Assembly (NCBI RefSeq): GCF_039982735.1
Contig: NZ_JBDWXV010000025.1
Location: forward strand, 88,460-152,459
DNA: 64,000 bases
Source: Saccharospirillum sp039982735
Lineage (GTDB): Bacteria; Pseudomonadota; Gammaproteobacteria; Pseudomonadales; Natronospirillaceae
Reading direction: 5' to 3'
Below, piece by piece: positions 51,878 to 60,485 of this stretch. Position numbers and translations under genes: made by a program. The notes beneath the pieces were generated by a model. That model searched no databases. It saw only the letters and a list, made by a program, of their open reading frames with translations, and was not told the DNA's origin. The stretch's first letter is position 1. Each line of letters opens with the position of its first letter.

Positions 51878-52684
51878 TTAGGCAGCTACCACTCCGTTTT
51901 CATCAGATTCTGCATTCAGTTGACGCTCGTCATACAACTGCTTATAAGACACCGACACCAGAACAACACCCAGCACCGTGTTCACACTGACAATGAGCGG
52001 CTGAAGCCACCAGTAAACGACGGTTGGCAGACTCATTTGAATCAAAATATCCAGCATTCCAAATGCCAGCAGGGGCGCCACAGTCACGGCCACCATTCGC
52101 CAGCCGTTACCTTTGGTTAATGCCATTGAACCGGACAGAGTGACCGAAGGCTGCTGGCTGATGGCCGCCGACGGCAAAATCAGTGTCATTCGGGCCCACA
52201 AATACAACATAGGCAGCATCATTAACCAGATAAGCGGCAGCGCCAGCAACGGCTGTTCAACGCCGAAAGACTCGATATTCCAGTTTGAGAAAACGGCGGC
52301 AAGAATACCAACAAGGACCAGAGCATAAAGGACGGAGGGTACAATCATGACCAGGGTCAGTTTAAGCAACCCCCAGGCATAGCGCGTTTCAGCTTTCCCC
52401 CAACGAAGCGGCATCTGCCGATCAGGAGACTGCAGAAATTGACGGTGAACACTGACGGCAACTACGACACCCGCCAATAAGGCAACACCAACCACAACCC
52501 AGTATTGCCAACTAAGAACAGGAAGGTATTCAGTGGTGGGCTTGGTGAATTGCAGCAGCCCATACTGCACCACCAGAAAGGGCAGTGCCAGGATCAGCAA
52601 GGCCCGGGCATGGCTGACGCTGTAACGAAGGCTATCGGTGATTAACGCAAAAACGGGTAAACGGCGGGCAGGTACAGAGGACAT
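51878..52684 (-). CDS. Multi-pass membrane protein of unknown function
   Basis: A 268-residue protein with about six hydrophobic segments: ALLILALPFLVVQYGLL, YWVVVGVALLAGVVVAVSV, LLKLTLVMIVPSVLYALVLV, ALPLIWLMMLPMLYLWARM, MVAVTVAPLLAFGMLDILI and LIVSVNTVLGVVLVSVSY. Between TM4 and TM5 is ILPSAAISQQPSVTLSGSMA followed by a KGNGWR turn, a feature of the YciC/DUF975-like membrane protein group. No function assigned. It lies alone on the minus strand. Confidence 0.7.
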   Translation of the reverse strand: MSSVPARRLPVFALITDSLRYSVSHARALLILALPFLVVQYGLLQFTKPTTEYLPVLSWQYWVVVGVALLAGVVVAVSVHRQFLQSPDRQMPLRWGKAETRYAWGLLKLTLVMIVPSVLYALVLVGILAAVFSNWNIESFGVEQPLLALPLIWLMMLPMLYLWARMTLILPSAAISQQPSVTLSGSMALTKGNGWRMVAVTVAPLLAFGMLDILIQMSLPTVVYWWLQPLIVSVNTVLGVVLVSVSYKQLYDERQLNAESDENGVVAA

Positions 52685-52799
52685 GGTTGTCTTCCTTGTT
52701 GGTCATGAGTTGAATGACCCGAAGCGATCCTCGCTCCGGGCGGTGAGCATAGTAATTCCCGTTACCACGACTCACCACGGTTTCTCGCCCGTTATGTGA

Positions 52800-53771
52800 T
52801 TAACTTAACACCAGCGAAATCAGGTAGCCGGTATAGCCGGCGTACACCAGCAATAGCATGCCGCCCTCAACCCGGTTAATGCGACCCTGGCGGCCGCGCA
52901 GACCGATACCCATGATCAGCAGCACTATGGTCAGTGCCGCCATCACTACCCAGTCGCGGTACAGCACCTCCGGATCAACCGCCAACGGGTGAATACCAGC
53001 AGCAATGCCGACGACTGCCAGCGTGTTAAACAAACCGGAACCCAACACATTGCCCAGAGCCAGTTCATGTTCGTTCTTCTTAATCGCCACCAGCGAAGAC
53101 GCCAGCTCCGGTAGCGAGGTACCAATTGCCACGACCGTCAACCCAATGATCAGATCACTGACACCAAAGCTCTGGGCGATGATCACGGCACCCCAGACCA
53201 ACAGACGCGAACTGATCACCAGCAACACAAGACCGATAACCAGCCAGGTAATGGCTCTGGACAAGCTCATCGGGTGGGAGTCAATTTCTTTCAGGTATTC
53301 AGCTTCGAGCGAGTCCGCTGGCTTCTGCCGCCCCTGAAGGATCGACCAGCCCATGATGCCGAAAAACACCAGCAACAGAATATAGGCATCCAGCCGGCTC
53401 AGTTCACCGTCCAGTAGCTGGTAACCACCCAGAAGCGTCACGCCGAGCAACAATGGCAGCTCTTTGGTTAGAATTCGCGATTGCACCCGAATCGGCGCTA
53501 TGACCGCGACCAGGCCTATAACCAGGCCAATGTTGGTGATGTTCGACCCATAGGCGTTACCCAGTGCCAGGCCGGGGTTTCCTTGCAACGAAGCGATGGC
53601 TGAGACCACCATTTCCGGTGCCGAAGTGCCAAAACCAATAATCACCATGCCGATCAGCAACGGTGACATACCCGCGTATTTGGCGGTAACCGAGGCGCCC
53701 TCAACAAACTTGTCGGCACTCCAGACCAGTAAGGCCAGTCCGGCGATAACAGCCAACCAGGCTAACAACAT
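52800..53771 (-). CDS. Calcium/sodium antiporter, YrbG-type CaCA family
   Basis: A 323-residue membrane protein built of two homologous halves. Each half has the CaCA alpha-repeat: MVIIGFGTSAPEMVVSAIAS then GLALGNAYGSNITNIGL in the first, and GLTVVAIGTSLPELASSLVA then ELALGNVLGSGLFNTLAV in the second. The acidic residues in GTSAPE and GTSLPE coordinate Ca2+ and Na+. The ATG at 53771 is preceded by TGGAGTGAG; an ORF extension of 30 codons has no family match. It should expel calcium in exchange for sodium. Not linked to the LPS-transport genes that accompany yrbG in E. coli. Confidence 0.93.
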   Translation of the reverse strand: MLLAWLAVIAGLALLVWSADKFVEGASVTAKYAGMSPLLIGMVIIGFGTSAPEMVVSAIASLQGNPGLALGNAYGSNITNIGLVIGLVAVIAPIRVQSRILTKELPLLLGVTLLGGYQLLDGELSRLDAYILLLVFFGIMGWSILQGRQKPADSLEAEYLKEIDSHPMSLSRAITWLVIGLVLLVISSRLLVWGAVIIAQSFGVSDLIIGLTVVAIGTSLPELASSLVAIKKNEHELALGNVLGSGLFNTLAVVGIAAGIHPLAVDPEVLYRDWVVMAALTIVLLIMGIGLRGRQGRINRVEGGMLLLVYAGYTGYLISLVLS

Positions 53772-53859
53772 AGAGCTCACTCCAGGTAGAAAATAGTGGC
53801 GCCAGTATAGCGGGGCGCGTCTTAAATGTCGGGGGTATTTTCCTGCGCGGCGTTCAACC

Positions 53860-53880
53860 AAAAAAGGCCCCGAAGGGCCC
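53860..53880 (-). terminator. Intrinsic terminator downstream of the DUF3833 gene
   Basis: Reading the minus strand, GGGCC(C)-TTCG-GGGCC is a tight five-base stem with a TTCG tetraloop, followed directly by TTTTTT (53865-53860). It lies 22 bases after the DUF3833 stop, a classic Rho-independent terminator. Confidence 0.85.
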
Positions 53881-53901
53881 TTATCACCGCATTGCCCGGA
53901 C

Positions 53902-54429
53902 TCAGAGCTTGCGCATGGTCAACACAACCTCGCCCACACGAATGCCGAACTTGCTCATCTGGGTTACATTAATCAGCGTCTTGTCATTTACCTGGTACAA
54001 CCAGTCATCCATAGTGACGTTAATGGTATTGCCATTCGCCATTGGCACCGCCAACACGTATTTCATGTTCACCGCATTGCCGGCAAAACGCATCTCAGCC
54101 GGCTTGACCACATCCCCCGCCGTGCCGCGATAATGCTGCTCACCAACACGTTCAAAATTCCAGACGCGGGTTTGGCGTTCGCCATCGCTCCAGATGAAGA
54201 CCTCATCGAGCACACCACCCGCTTCATCCCAGCGGGCGTCGATGGTCGCGTTAAAATAGCGGCTAACCTCGCCGTTGCGGCCCCGCACGACGCCTTCCGC
54301 AACCAGGGGGCCGTTAAAATAATCGATCGGGTCGAATACCAGATCGGCGTCTTCATAGGTTGCGACGGTCACACTAGCGCACCCCGTCAGTAGCGCGACA
54401 AACGCTGTACTTGCGATAAGTTTCCACAC
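53902..54429 (-). CDS. DUF3833 lipoprotein
   Basis: A 175-residue lipoprotein (STAFVALLTGC lipobox). DUF3833 features are plain: DPIDYFNGPLVAEGVVRGRN, the VLDEVFIWSDGERQTRVWNF strand pair, GNAVNMKYVLAVP, VTMDDWLYQV and NVTQMSKFGIRVGEVVLTM. Its length is normal. The family is found in proteobacterial envelopes, with a lipocalin-like beta-barrel expected; function unknown. A strong terminator follows. Confidence 0.88.
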   Translation of the reverse strand: MWKLIASTAFVALLTGCASVTVATYEDADLVFDPIDYFNGPLVAEGVVRGRNGEVSRYFNATIDARWDEAGGVLDEVFIWSDGERQTRVWNFERVGEQHYRGTAGDVVKPAEMRFAGNAVNMKYVLAVPMANGNTINVTMDDWLYQVNDKTLINVTQMSKFGIRVGEVVLTMRKL

Positions 54430-54571
54430 AAAAGAGCTCCGTTGATGGGTTGCTCAGTTGTACGTACACCAACGCACGACGGATGGACCGCGGTGTTCAT
54501 CTCTTGCGTCTTTTACTGTGTTTCGTCCCTTAATGTTTGCCGTCTTTCAATATCCTGCGTCCCTCACCCCC

Positions 54572-56839
54572 CTACAACCACTCCAGAAAAGGCTCGACCG
54601 TTGCCCGGTCGAAAGTTCGCTCCTGACCATTACGTACAAAGCGGATACGCAGTCGCTGTGGGTCCTGCTGCACCACCCGGCCGACGCCCCACTGCTGATG
54701 CCGCACGCGCCGGGCATCGGGCGGGGCGTCATCGTCGACAGCACCGGCAACCGCATCAATCGGTCGCGGTGCGGCCTCCCAGTGAACGTGAAGGGCAGCG
54801 CCAACGGCGTTCAGGTACCGGCTGACCATGTGCGTGTCCATCGCATCGTTCAGGGTCAGGTCGGTACTGCCGTCATTCAGGGCGTGCGCCAGGTCCGTCG
54901 AACCCAGCCAGCGCAGTTCGTTTACAAAAGGGCTATCCGGATGTTCGCTGCGGTCGGCTGGGGCTAGCAGTACCAGATGTTCTCGGGCTCGCGTCATCGC
55001 CACATAAAGCAGGCGTCGCTCACTGTCTTCCGAGGTCGGCCGGGTCAGGTCGCCTTCGGGATGATAAGGGTAAAACCGGGCATTGACCTCGGGCAGAATC
55101 ACGATCGGCCATTCGCGCCCCTTGGCTTTGTGAATGGAGGTTATGTGCACGCCCTGTTGCGACTGGCCAGAAGCATTCTGACCGCTCTGGTGCTGTTGCC
55201 ACTGGCGCAAGCGCGGCGAGGCCTCAGCAGCGGGCCAGTCCTGCGCTGCAACAAACTGGGCAAAGGCTTTCACCGTCGCAACCTGATCATCCACCTGCTG
55301 GGCAGAAAACGCCGACTCTTTCAGCGCCGCGTAATACTCCGTTCCGCGAATCCAGCCGCTGAGCAATTCAGAGGCACTGACCTTTGCATCCTCCGCCTTT
55401 TGCAGCAGCCGCGCCCGTTCCATCAACTGATCGGCCTGGTACCCCGACAGCGACTCGGGAATGGCGTTGCGCAGATGCCGGGCGACATCAACCGCCACCG
55501 GGGCCAGCCGTTTGACCAGATCATCAATGATCACTTTGCGGATTTTCAGATAAGGTTGGGTCAGCAGCGTTTGCCACGCCTGGCGCCGCCGGTCCGGGTC
55601 ATAGCGGCTGAAATCGCCGCTGGCCAGATCAAACAGCACCCAGAAGGGGCGCAGTTCGAACCGCTCCAGCACCGTCTGATGGTGACCCAGATGGTAGGGG
55701 ACATCAGCCGCCATCAGCAGCAACTCAAGCCGGGCACTGTTTGCCCAGAGGCGGTTCAACACTGCGACGTCGCTCAGTGGACGCTGCTGGCGAATCTGCT
55801 GAATCAACCCCAGCGCCGTGCTGGCGCCGTCGTCACTGCGCACCTGCTCCACCCGGGTGGGCGGCGTGATGGCATGGGAGTAGCACAGAGTCCGGCTATC
55901 CGGATGCGAATGCCCGGCGCCGATCAAATGGTTGGCCAGCAGGCTCAGGTGGTGGCCATAACGAAAGGTCCAGCTCAGTTCGTAGTCGTGCACCGCCTCG
56001 AATTGCTCGGTAAAACCTTCAGTCAACAGCGTCGGTTCCGAACCACGAAACTCATAGATAGTCTGGTCCGGATCACCCACCACCATCACCTGGCCGCGCC
56101 CGCCGTGCACGATCTCGAGCAACCGCTGCTGAATGGGGTTAATGTCCTGGTACTCATCCACCAGAATTTCATGCATATGACCACCAAACCGCTCAGCCAA
56201 TTCGGGCCGGCTGTTCAGGCAACGCACCGGGTCGTACAACAGATCACTGAAGGTGACACGTCGCTCCGACTGACGCCACTGCTCAAAGCGCTCAAAGGCT
56301 TCAATGAAAATCCGGCACTGGGCAGGCAGGTGGCTTTGCTCAAACACCACCTCGGGCGGGTTCAAACTGCTTTTTACCAGTTCAAAATAGGAAAGCGCCG
56401 GTTCGACCCATTTCTTTTTACGGGTCAGAATGTCTTCGGCCTGATCATCATCGGCCAACTCCCGCAAGATGCGCCAGACCAGCGGCTCAACCTGGGCATC
56501 GGACAACAGTGTCCGGTCAAACGGCGGCAAGTCACCATCCTGAACCAGGCGCTGATAAATGCGATAACCGAGCGAATGGAAAGTCCGCACTTCCGGCAAG
56601 CGCGTTCCAGCCGGGTTCTGTTCAGTCAGACGACGAGCGAAATCCCGCTGTGCGGTTTTATTGTACATCAGCACCAACAGTCGCCGCGGCGACAGCCCGT
56701 CACGGATGCGGCGGCTGACATAAGCCGTCAGCGTCGCCGTCTTGCCCGACCCGGCCACCGCCACAATGCGCGCATGTCCACCCGGGTGGGCGATGATGCG
56801 TTGTTGCTCGTCTGTGAAGTCGGTGTCGGAAAAGCGCAT
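54572..56839 (-). CDS. UvrD/PcrA-like superfamily 1 DNA helicase
   Basis: A 755-residue SF1 helicase. FTDEQQRIIAHPGGHARIVA leads to Walker A AVAGSGKTATL near residue 30; motif Ia is LMYNKTAQRDFARRL; motif II ILVDEYQDINPIQ; motif III VVGDPDQTIYEFRGSEP; motif IV SWTFRYGHHLS; motif V ITSIHKAKGREWPIVILP; motif VI RLLYVAMTRAREHLVLL. A C-terminal region after 690 (HQQWGVGRVV) looks like the small beta-domain at the end of PcrA. It unwinds DNA 3' to 5' and probably works in repair or replication restart. The ATG at 56839 is used; the frame is open 84 codons upstream but would overlap the divergent CheW gene. Confidence 0.9.
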   Translation of the reverse strand: MRFSDTDFTDEQQRIIAHPGGHARIVAVAGSGKTATLTAYVSRRIRDGLSPRRLLVLMYNKTAQRDFARRLTEQNPAGTRLPEVRTFHSLGYRIYQRLVQDGDLPPFDRTLLSDAQVEPLVWRILRELADDDQAEDILTRKKKWVEPALSYFELVKSSLNPPEVVFEQSHLPAQCRIFIEAFERFEQWRQSERRVTFSDLLYDPVRCLNSRPELAERFGGHMHEILVDEYQDINPIQQRLLEIVHGGRGQVMVVGDPDQTIYEFRGSEPTLLTEGFTEQFEAVHDYELSWTFRYGHHLSLLANHLIGAGHSHPDSRTLCYSHAITPPTRVEQVRSDDGASTALGLIQQIRQQRPLSDVAVLNRLWANSARLELLLMAADVPYHLGHHQTVLERFELRPFWVLFDLASGDFSRYDPDRRRQAWQTLLTQPYLKIRKVIIDDLVKRLAPVAVDVARHLRNAIPESLSGYQADQLMERARLLQKAEDAKVSASELLSGWIRGTEYYAALKESAFSAQQVDDQVATVKAFAQFVAAQDWPAAEASPRLRQWQQHQSGQNASGQSQQGVHITSIHKAKGREWPIVILPEVNARFYPYHPEGDLTRPTSEDSERRLLYVAMTRAREHLVLLAPADRSEHPDSPFVNELRWLGSTDLAHALNDGSTDLTLNDAMDTHMVSRYLNAVGAALHVHWEAAPRPIDAVAGAVDDDAPPDARRVRHQQWGVGRVVQQDPQRLRIRFVRNGQERTFDRATVEPFLEWL

Positions 56840-57033
56840 GCGTGATCTATGTTTGAGGCGGCGGACAAGGCTAGCAAAGTCATGCTGACTTGTCTGCGAT
56901 TTAACTATTGGCATTGCCGGTCGATAACCTGAACAATGCTTACCCCGCCAGCCCGCTTGCAAGGCAACCGGGGCATGACTAATCTGATTGAATGCGGACT
57001 GCATCCGCGCAGTAAGGCATAGGAGCCCGTCGA

Positions 57034-57480
57034 ATGTCGATGTCGAACGAAATGTGGGTAGTAGTTCAGCTTGATACCGAGCCGCTGGCATTCCCGGCCA
57101 CCCTGATCAAAGAAGTGGTTCCGTGGCAGCCGTTGCATCCTGTCCCCAGTGATGCCCTGGGCGTCATGGGGCTGGTCAGCCTGCGCGGCGAAACCCTGGC
57201 CGTTATTGATGTACAGCAGATGACCGGGTACGGCCAAATCACCGAGCCCAGCTTTCTGCTCGTGCTCGACCTGTCGGAAACCCGGGTTGGCATGGCCGTT
57301 ACCAAGGTTGAAGGGGTGCAATACTTTGCCATGGAAGACGCCGACACCAACATGGCCGGCGGCTACATTCAAGGTACCATCGAAAAAGACAACCGCCTGT
57401 ATCAGCTCATCAGCCCCGCAGCGCTCGAACAGGTAATTGCCCAGCACACCGATGTCAAATCCCTGATCGACGAACTGTAA
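57034..57480 (+). CDS. CheW-like domain protein (orphan)
   Basis: A 148-residue protein with a single CheW fold: the first strand EMWVVVQLDTEPLAFPATLI, LIKEVVPWQPLHPVPS, GVMGLVSLRGETLAVIDVQQ (the usual GL-x-x-LRG-x-x-x-x-VID element) and LLVLDLSETRVGMAVTKVEG. AGGAG lies about seven bases before the ATG. CheW couples receptors to CheA; here there is no cheA or receptor beside it, so it may serve a CheV-like or other signalling role. It is divergent from the helicase gene. Confidence 0.85.
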   Translation: MSMSNEMWVVVQLDTEPLAFPATLIKEVVPWQPLHPVPSDALGVMGLVSLRGETLAVIDVQQMTGYGQITEPSFLLVLDLSETRVGMAVTKVEGVQYFAMEDADTNMAGGYIQGTIEKDNRLYQLISPAALEQVIAQHTDVKSLIDEL

Positions 57481-57562
57481 CACCCCGGTCCGGCCCTTCC
57501 CCTGGGTTCGGACCGCACCATCCCACCTCGCCGCAGACACCCAAACCCCGTAAACTACACAC

Positions 57563-58315
57563 ATGGACATCACCAACGCTGCCCTGCTGCTGGGCCTGTT
57601 TTTTCTGGGCAGTTATATTCAAACCGTCACCGGCTTTGCCTTCGGCCTGATCGTCATGGGCCTGAGCTCGGTTCTTGGCCTGGCCGACCTCGCCTTTCTG
57701 GCGTTCGCAACCAGCACCCTCAGCCTGGCCAACACCGGCATCGCCCTGCGCGGTCACACCCAGCATGTGCACCGCCCGGCGGTCATCGCCATGCTGGCGA
57801 CGGCCATCCCGTTAACCGGCCTGGGCTTATGGCTGCTCAACCACTTTAGTCAAAGCAGCCTCAGCCTGCTGCAACTGCTGCTCGGCATCACTCTGGTCAT
57901 CAGTTGCCTGCTGATGATGCTCAAACCCAAACCCCGGGCCGACGTAAACGGTCGTTTCGCCTTTGCCACAGCGGGCGCCATCGCCGGCTTGCTCGGCGGC
58001 CTGTTCGCCACCTACGGCCCGCCTCTGGCGTTTCTGATGTACCGCCAGCCACTGCCACTGCTCAGCATTCGCCTAACCCTACTGATGACTTTTTTTGCCA
58101 CCTCAGTCATTCGCATCGCTCTGGCGTTACCTTTTCTGCAAGACGCCATGAACGTTCTGCTGATCTGTGCACTGGGCCTGCCACTGGTCATTCTGGGCAC
58201 GCTCATTGGCAAACGCTTCGGACCTCCCCTCCCGGAACTCTGGATGCGTCGTCTGGCGTTTGCCCTGCTGATGGGCTCAGGCCTGAGCCTGGTAGCCTCT
58301 GGGTTGATGGCTTAG
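57563..58315 (+). CDS. TauE/SafE-family sulfite/organic-anion exporter
   Basis: A 250-residue membrane protein with about eight helices in two halves. The first starts ALLLGLFFLGSYIQTVTGFA then FGLIVMGLSSVLGLADLAF; the second contains GAIAGLLGGLFATYGPPLAF. This is the TauE/SafE pattern. Substrates are typically sulfite, sulfoacetate or similar anions; nothing nearby identifies the substrate here. It lies 82 bases after the CheW-like gene. Confidence 0.9.
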   Translation: MDITNAALLLGLFFLGSYIQTVTGFAFGLIVMGLSSVLGLADLAFLAFATSTLSLANTGIALRGHTQHVHRPAVIAMLATAIPLTGLGLWLLNHFSQSSLSLLQLLLGITLVISCLLMMLKPKPRADVNGRFAFATAGAIAGLLGGLFATYGPPLAFLMYRQPLPLLSIRLTLLMTFFATSVIRIALALPFLQDAMNVLLICALGLPLVILGTLIGKRFGPPLPELWMRRLAFALLMGSGLSLVASGLMA

Positions 58316-58385
58316 CGCTCCAACGAAAACACCGATACAGATCATTACGAATCAACCACTGGCATCCTGATCGCGGCTGATTATA

Positions 58386-58401
58386 CTGTATATCCATACA
58401 G
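58386..58401 (+). promoter_or_regulatory. LexA (SOS) box upstream of imuA
   Basis: CTGTATATCCATACAG fits the CTG-N10-CAG LexA site and, with its flanking TA, differs little from the E. coli consensus TACTGTATATATATACAGTA. It lies 20 bases before the imuA ATG, overlapping any promoter for the imuA-imuB-dnaE2 cassette, as expected for SOS control. Confidence 0.9.
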
Positions 58402-58420
58402 CTTCTTGAGCACCTTCATC

Positions 58421-59071
58421 ATGTCTTTGCTGAACGATCTGACCCGGAGCGGTCGGCTTTGGTCCGCCAGCGACTGGCGCATGGCCCGCATTCATGCCGC
58501 TCCCAGCGGCTACGCGGCACTGGATGCCGAGCTGCCCGGCGGTGGTTGGCCGCTCGGAGCCGTCACCGAAATTCTCTACGCCCGGCCTGGCCAGGGCGAA
58601 TTGAGACTGCTGATGCCTTACCTGGCCACACTCAGCCAGACGGGCCAGCTATGGCAGGCCTGGTTCAACCCGCCTTACCGGCCCCATGCCCCGGGGCTGG
58701 CCCACTGGGGGATCGATTTATCCCGGCTGTTGCTGTGCCAGGCCCCGTGCCAGGACGACCTGCTGTGGAGCCTTGAGCGCTGCCTGACCACCGGCGGCTG
58801 CCAGGCTGTGGTGGCCTGGGTCGACCGGCTCGACAACGCCCACATGCGCCGCCTGCAACTGGCCGCCGAGAGCAACCGGCTGCCGGTGTTTCTGCTGCGC
58901 CCCGAACGCTGGCGCGATCGTGCGTCCATCGCTGCCCTGCGACTTCAGGTGTGCGCCGAGCAGGCCGACCGGGTGCAGCTGCACATTCTCAAACGACGCG
59001 CGGGCTGGCCACTGCACAACCTGGCAGTGGCCGTGCCGCTGCAGCCCGACAGAGGTCAACACCATGGCTGA
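58421..59071 (+). CDS. imuA: SOS mutagenesis protein ImuA
   Basis: A 216-residue RecA-like protein. The start SGYAALDAELPGGGWPLGAV and the following TEILYARPGQGELRLLMPYL are standard for ImuA. The Walker A motif of RecA is degenerate (ARPGQGELRLL). LDNAHMRRLQLAAES and FLLRPERWRDRASIAALRLQ follow. ImuA, ImuB and DnaE2 form a translesion-synthesis mutasome. The ATG at 58421 is used; a TTG five codons earlier is possible. It overlaps imuB by eight bases, and a LexA box lies just upstream. Confidence 0.92.
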   Translation: MSLLNDLTRSGRLWSASDWRMARIHAAPSGYAALDAELPGGGWPLGAVTEILYARPGQGELRLLMPYLATLSQTGQLWQAWFNPPYRPHAPGLAHWGIDLSRLLLCQAPCQDDLLWSLERCLTTGGCQAVVAWVDRLDNAHMRRLQLAAESNRLPVFLLRPERWRDRASIAALRLQVCAEQADRVQLHILKRRAGWPLHNLAVAVPLQPDRGQHHG

Positions 59072-60482
59072 CACCCGACTCTGGTTGTACATCGACTTTC
59101 CCCGGCTTGCCTTGCAAGCCCGGTTTGGCACTCTGGAGAGCGCCACGCCACAATTGCTGCTCAACGCCCGGTCCGGCATTGAGCAATGCAATGGCGCAGC
59201 GACGGCCCTGGGTGTGCGACCCGGCATGAATACCGCCACTGCCTATTGTCTGCTGAGCGACGTAGAAACCACCCAGCACGATGCGCTTGCCGAACAGGAA
59301 CAACTGCAACGTCTGGCGCTGTTGTTGTATCAGGCCTGCGCCGATATCCGGCTGTGCCCGCCCTCGGGTCTCAGTCTCGAAATCGGCTCCATGTTGCGCT
59401 TGTATCAGGGGCTGGATGCCCTGGTCGGCACCCTGCAAAAGCGCCTGGATCACAGTGGTTTTCACTATCGCTGGGCCTGTGGGCACACCGCCCAGGCCGC
59501 TCAGGTGCTGGCCATCAACGACCAGCCGCTCGTCAGCAGCGACCGGCAACAACTGATCAGCGCACTCGACCCCATTGCCATCGACCGGCTAGGCCTCGAC
59601 ACCAAAGACGCCGCCCGGCTGAAATCCATGGGCCTGCACTGCTATGCCGATATTCGCCCGTTGCCCCGGGCCGAACTCGGCTATCGCTTCGGCCCGACCC
59701 TGTTGCAGCGGCTCTCGGCTCTGGAAACCCCCGACACCCTGGGCCACCGCTTCGACATCCCCCCGCATTTCGACGAACGCCTGGAACTGAGCCACGAGGC
59801 CGAGCACAGCGCCAGCCTGCTGTTCCCGGTCAAGCGCCTGCTGACCAACCTGGAAGACTACCTCAAAGCGCGCCAATGTCTGGCCGACAGCCTTTACTTG
59901 CGCCTCATCCACCGTAACAAGCCGCCTACCCGCTTGCGCATTCAGGCGGTACAGGGCTCCCGCAGCGCGCAGGAGTGGCTCAGCCTGATCAACCTGCAGC
60001 TCGACCGGCTGGTCTTACCGGAACCCGTGCTCTCGCTACACCTGAGAGCGCGACGCTTTCGCACCGACCCCATGCCCAGCGGTGACCTGCTCGGCACCGC
60101 CTACCCGCAAGCCGATGCCGACCGCCTGCTGTCGCTACTGGTATCACGACTTGGCCACCACCAGGTGCACACCCTGACAACCACCAACGATCCCAGGCCG
60201 GAATACGCCACCCGGCTAACCCCGGCAGTCGATCGCACCGGGCGCCCGGAATCGTCACGCCCCCGGTTCCAGCCACTGCTGGTGCCGGATACCGAGCAAC
60301 GGGTCGCACCGCAGCAATTTCAGCTACTGAGCGGGCCCGAACGCATTGTTATGGGTCGCTGGGCACAACCGGCCCCATACCGGCGCGACTATTTTCGCGC
60401 CTGGCATCCACACCACAAGCAAGCCGTCTGGCTCGCCCGTCACGACGATGGCCACTGGAGCCTGGCCGGCTTTTTCGGATAA
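59064..60482 (+). CDS. imuB: Y-family polymerase-like protein ImuB
   Basis: A 472-residue protein related to Y-family DNA polymerases. It starts MADTRLWLYIDFPRLALQAR; NGAATALGVRPGMNTATAYC follows, and a helix-hairpin-helix-like section is seen in RLGLDTKDAARLKSMGLHCY. The acidic catalytic residues of active DinB/UmuC are absent (the first strand has LYIDFPRLAL, with only one Asp), as is usual in ImuB, which acts as a hub binding the beta clamp, DnaE2 and ImuA. The start overlaps the end of imuA. Confidence 0.93.
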   Translation: MADTRLWLYIDFPRLALQARFGTLESATPQLLLNARSGIEQCNGAATALGVRPGMNTATAYCLLSDVETTQHDALAEQEQLQRLALLLYQACADIRLCPPSGLSLEIGSMLRLYQGLDALVGTLQKRLDHSGFHYRWACGHTAQAAQVLAINDQPLVSSDRQQLISALDPIAIDRLGLDTKDAARLKSMGLHCYADIRPLPRAELGYRFGPTLLQRLSALETPDTLGHRFDIPPHFDERLELSHEAEHSASLLFPVKRLLTNLEDYLKARQCLADSLYLRLIHRNKPPTRLRIQAVQGSRSAQEWLSLINLQLDRLVLPEPVLSLHLRARRFRTDPMPSGDLLGTAYPQADADRLLSLLVSRLGHHQVHTLTTTNDPRPEYATRLTPAVDRTGRPESSRPRFQPLLVPDTEQRVAPQQFQLLSGPERIVMGRWAQPAPYRRDYFRAWHPHHKQAVWLARHDDGHWSLAGFFG

Positions 60483-60485
60483 CCC

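Noticed and set aside
54977..56845. 622-codon plus-strand open frame
   Set aside because: Antisense to the UvrD-like helicase, which has all SF1 motifs; the predicted product has no recognisable domain.
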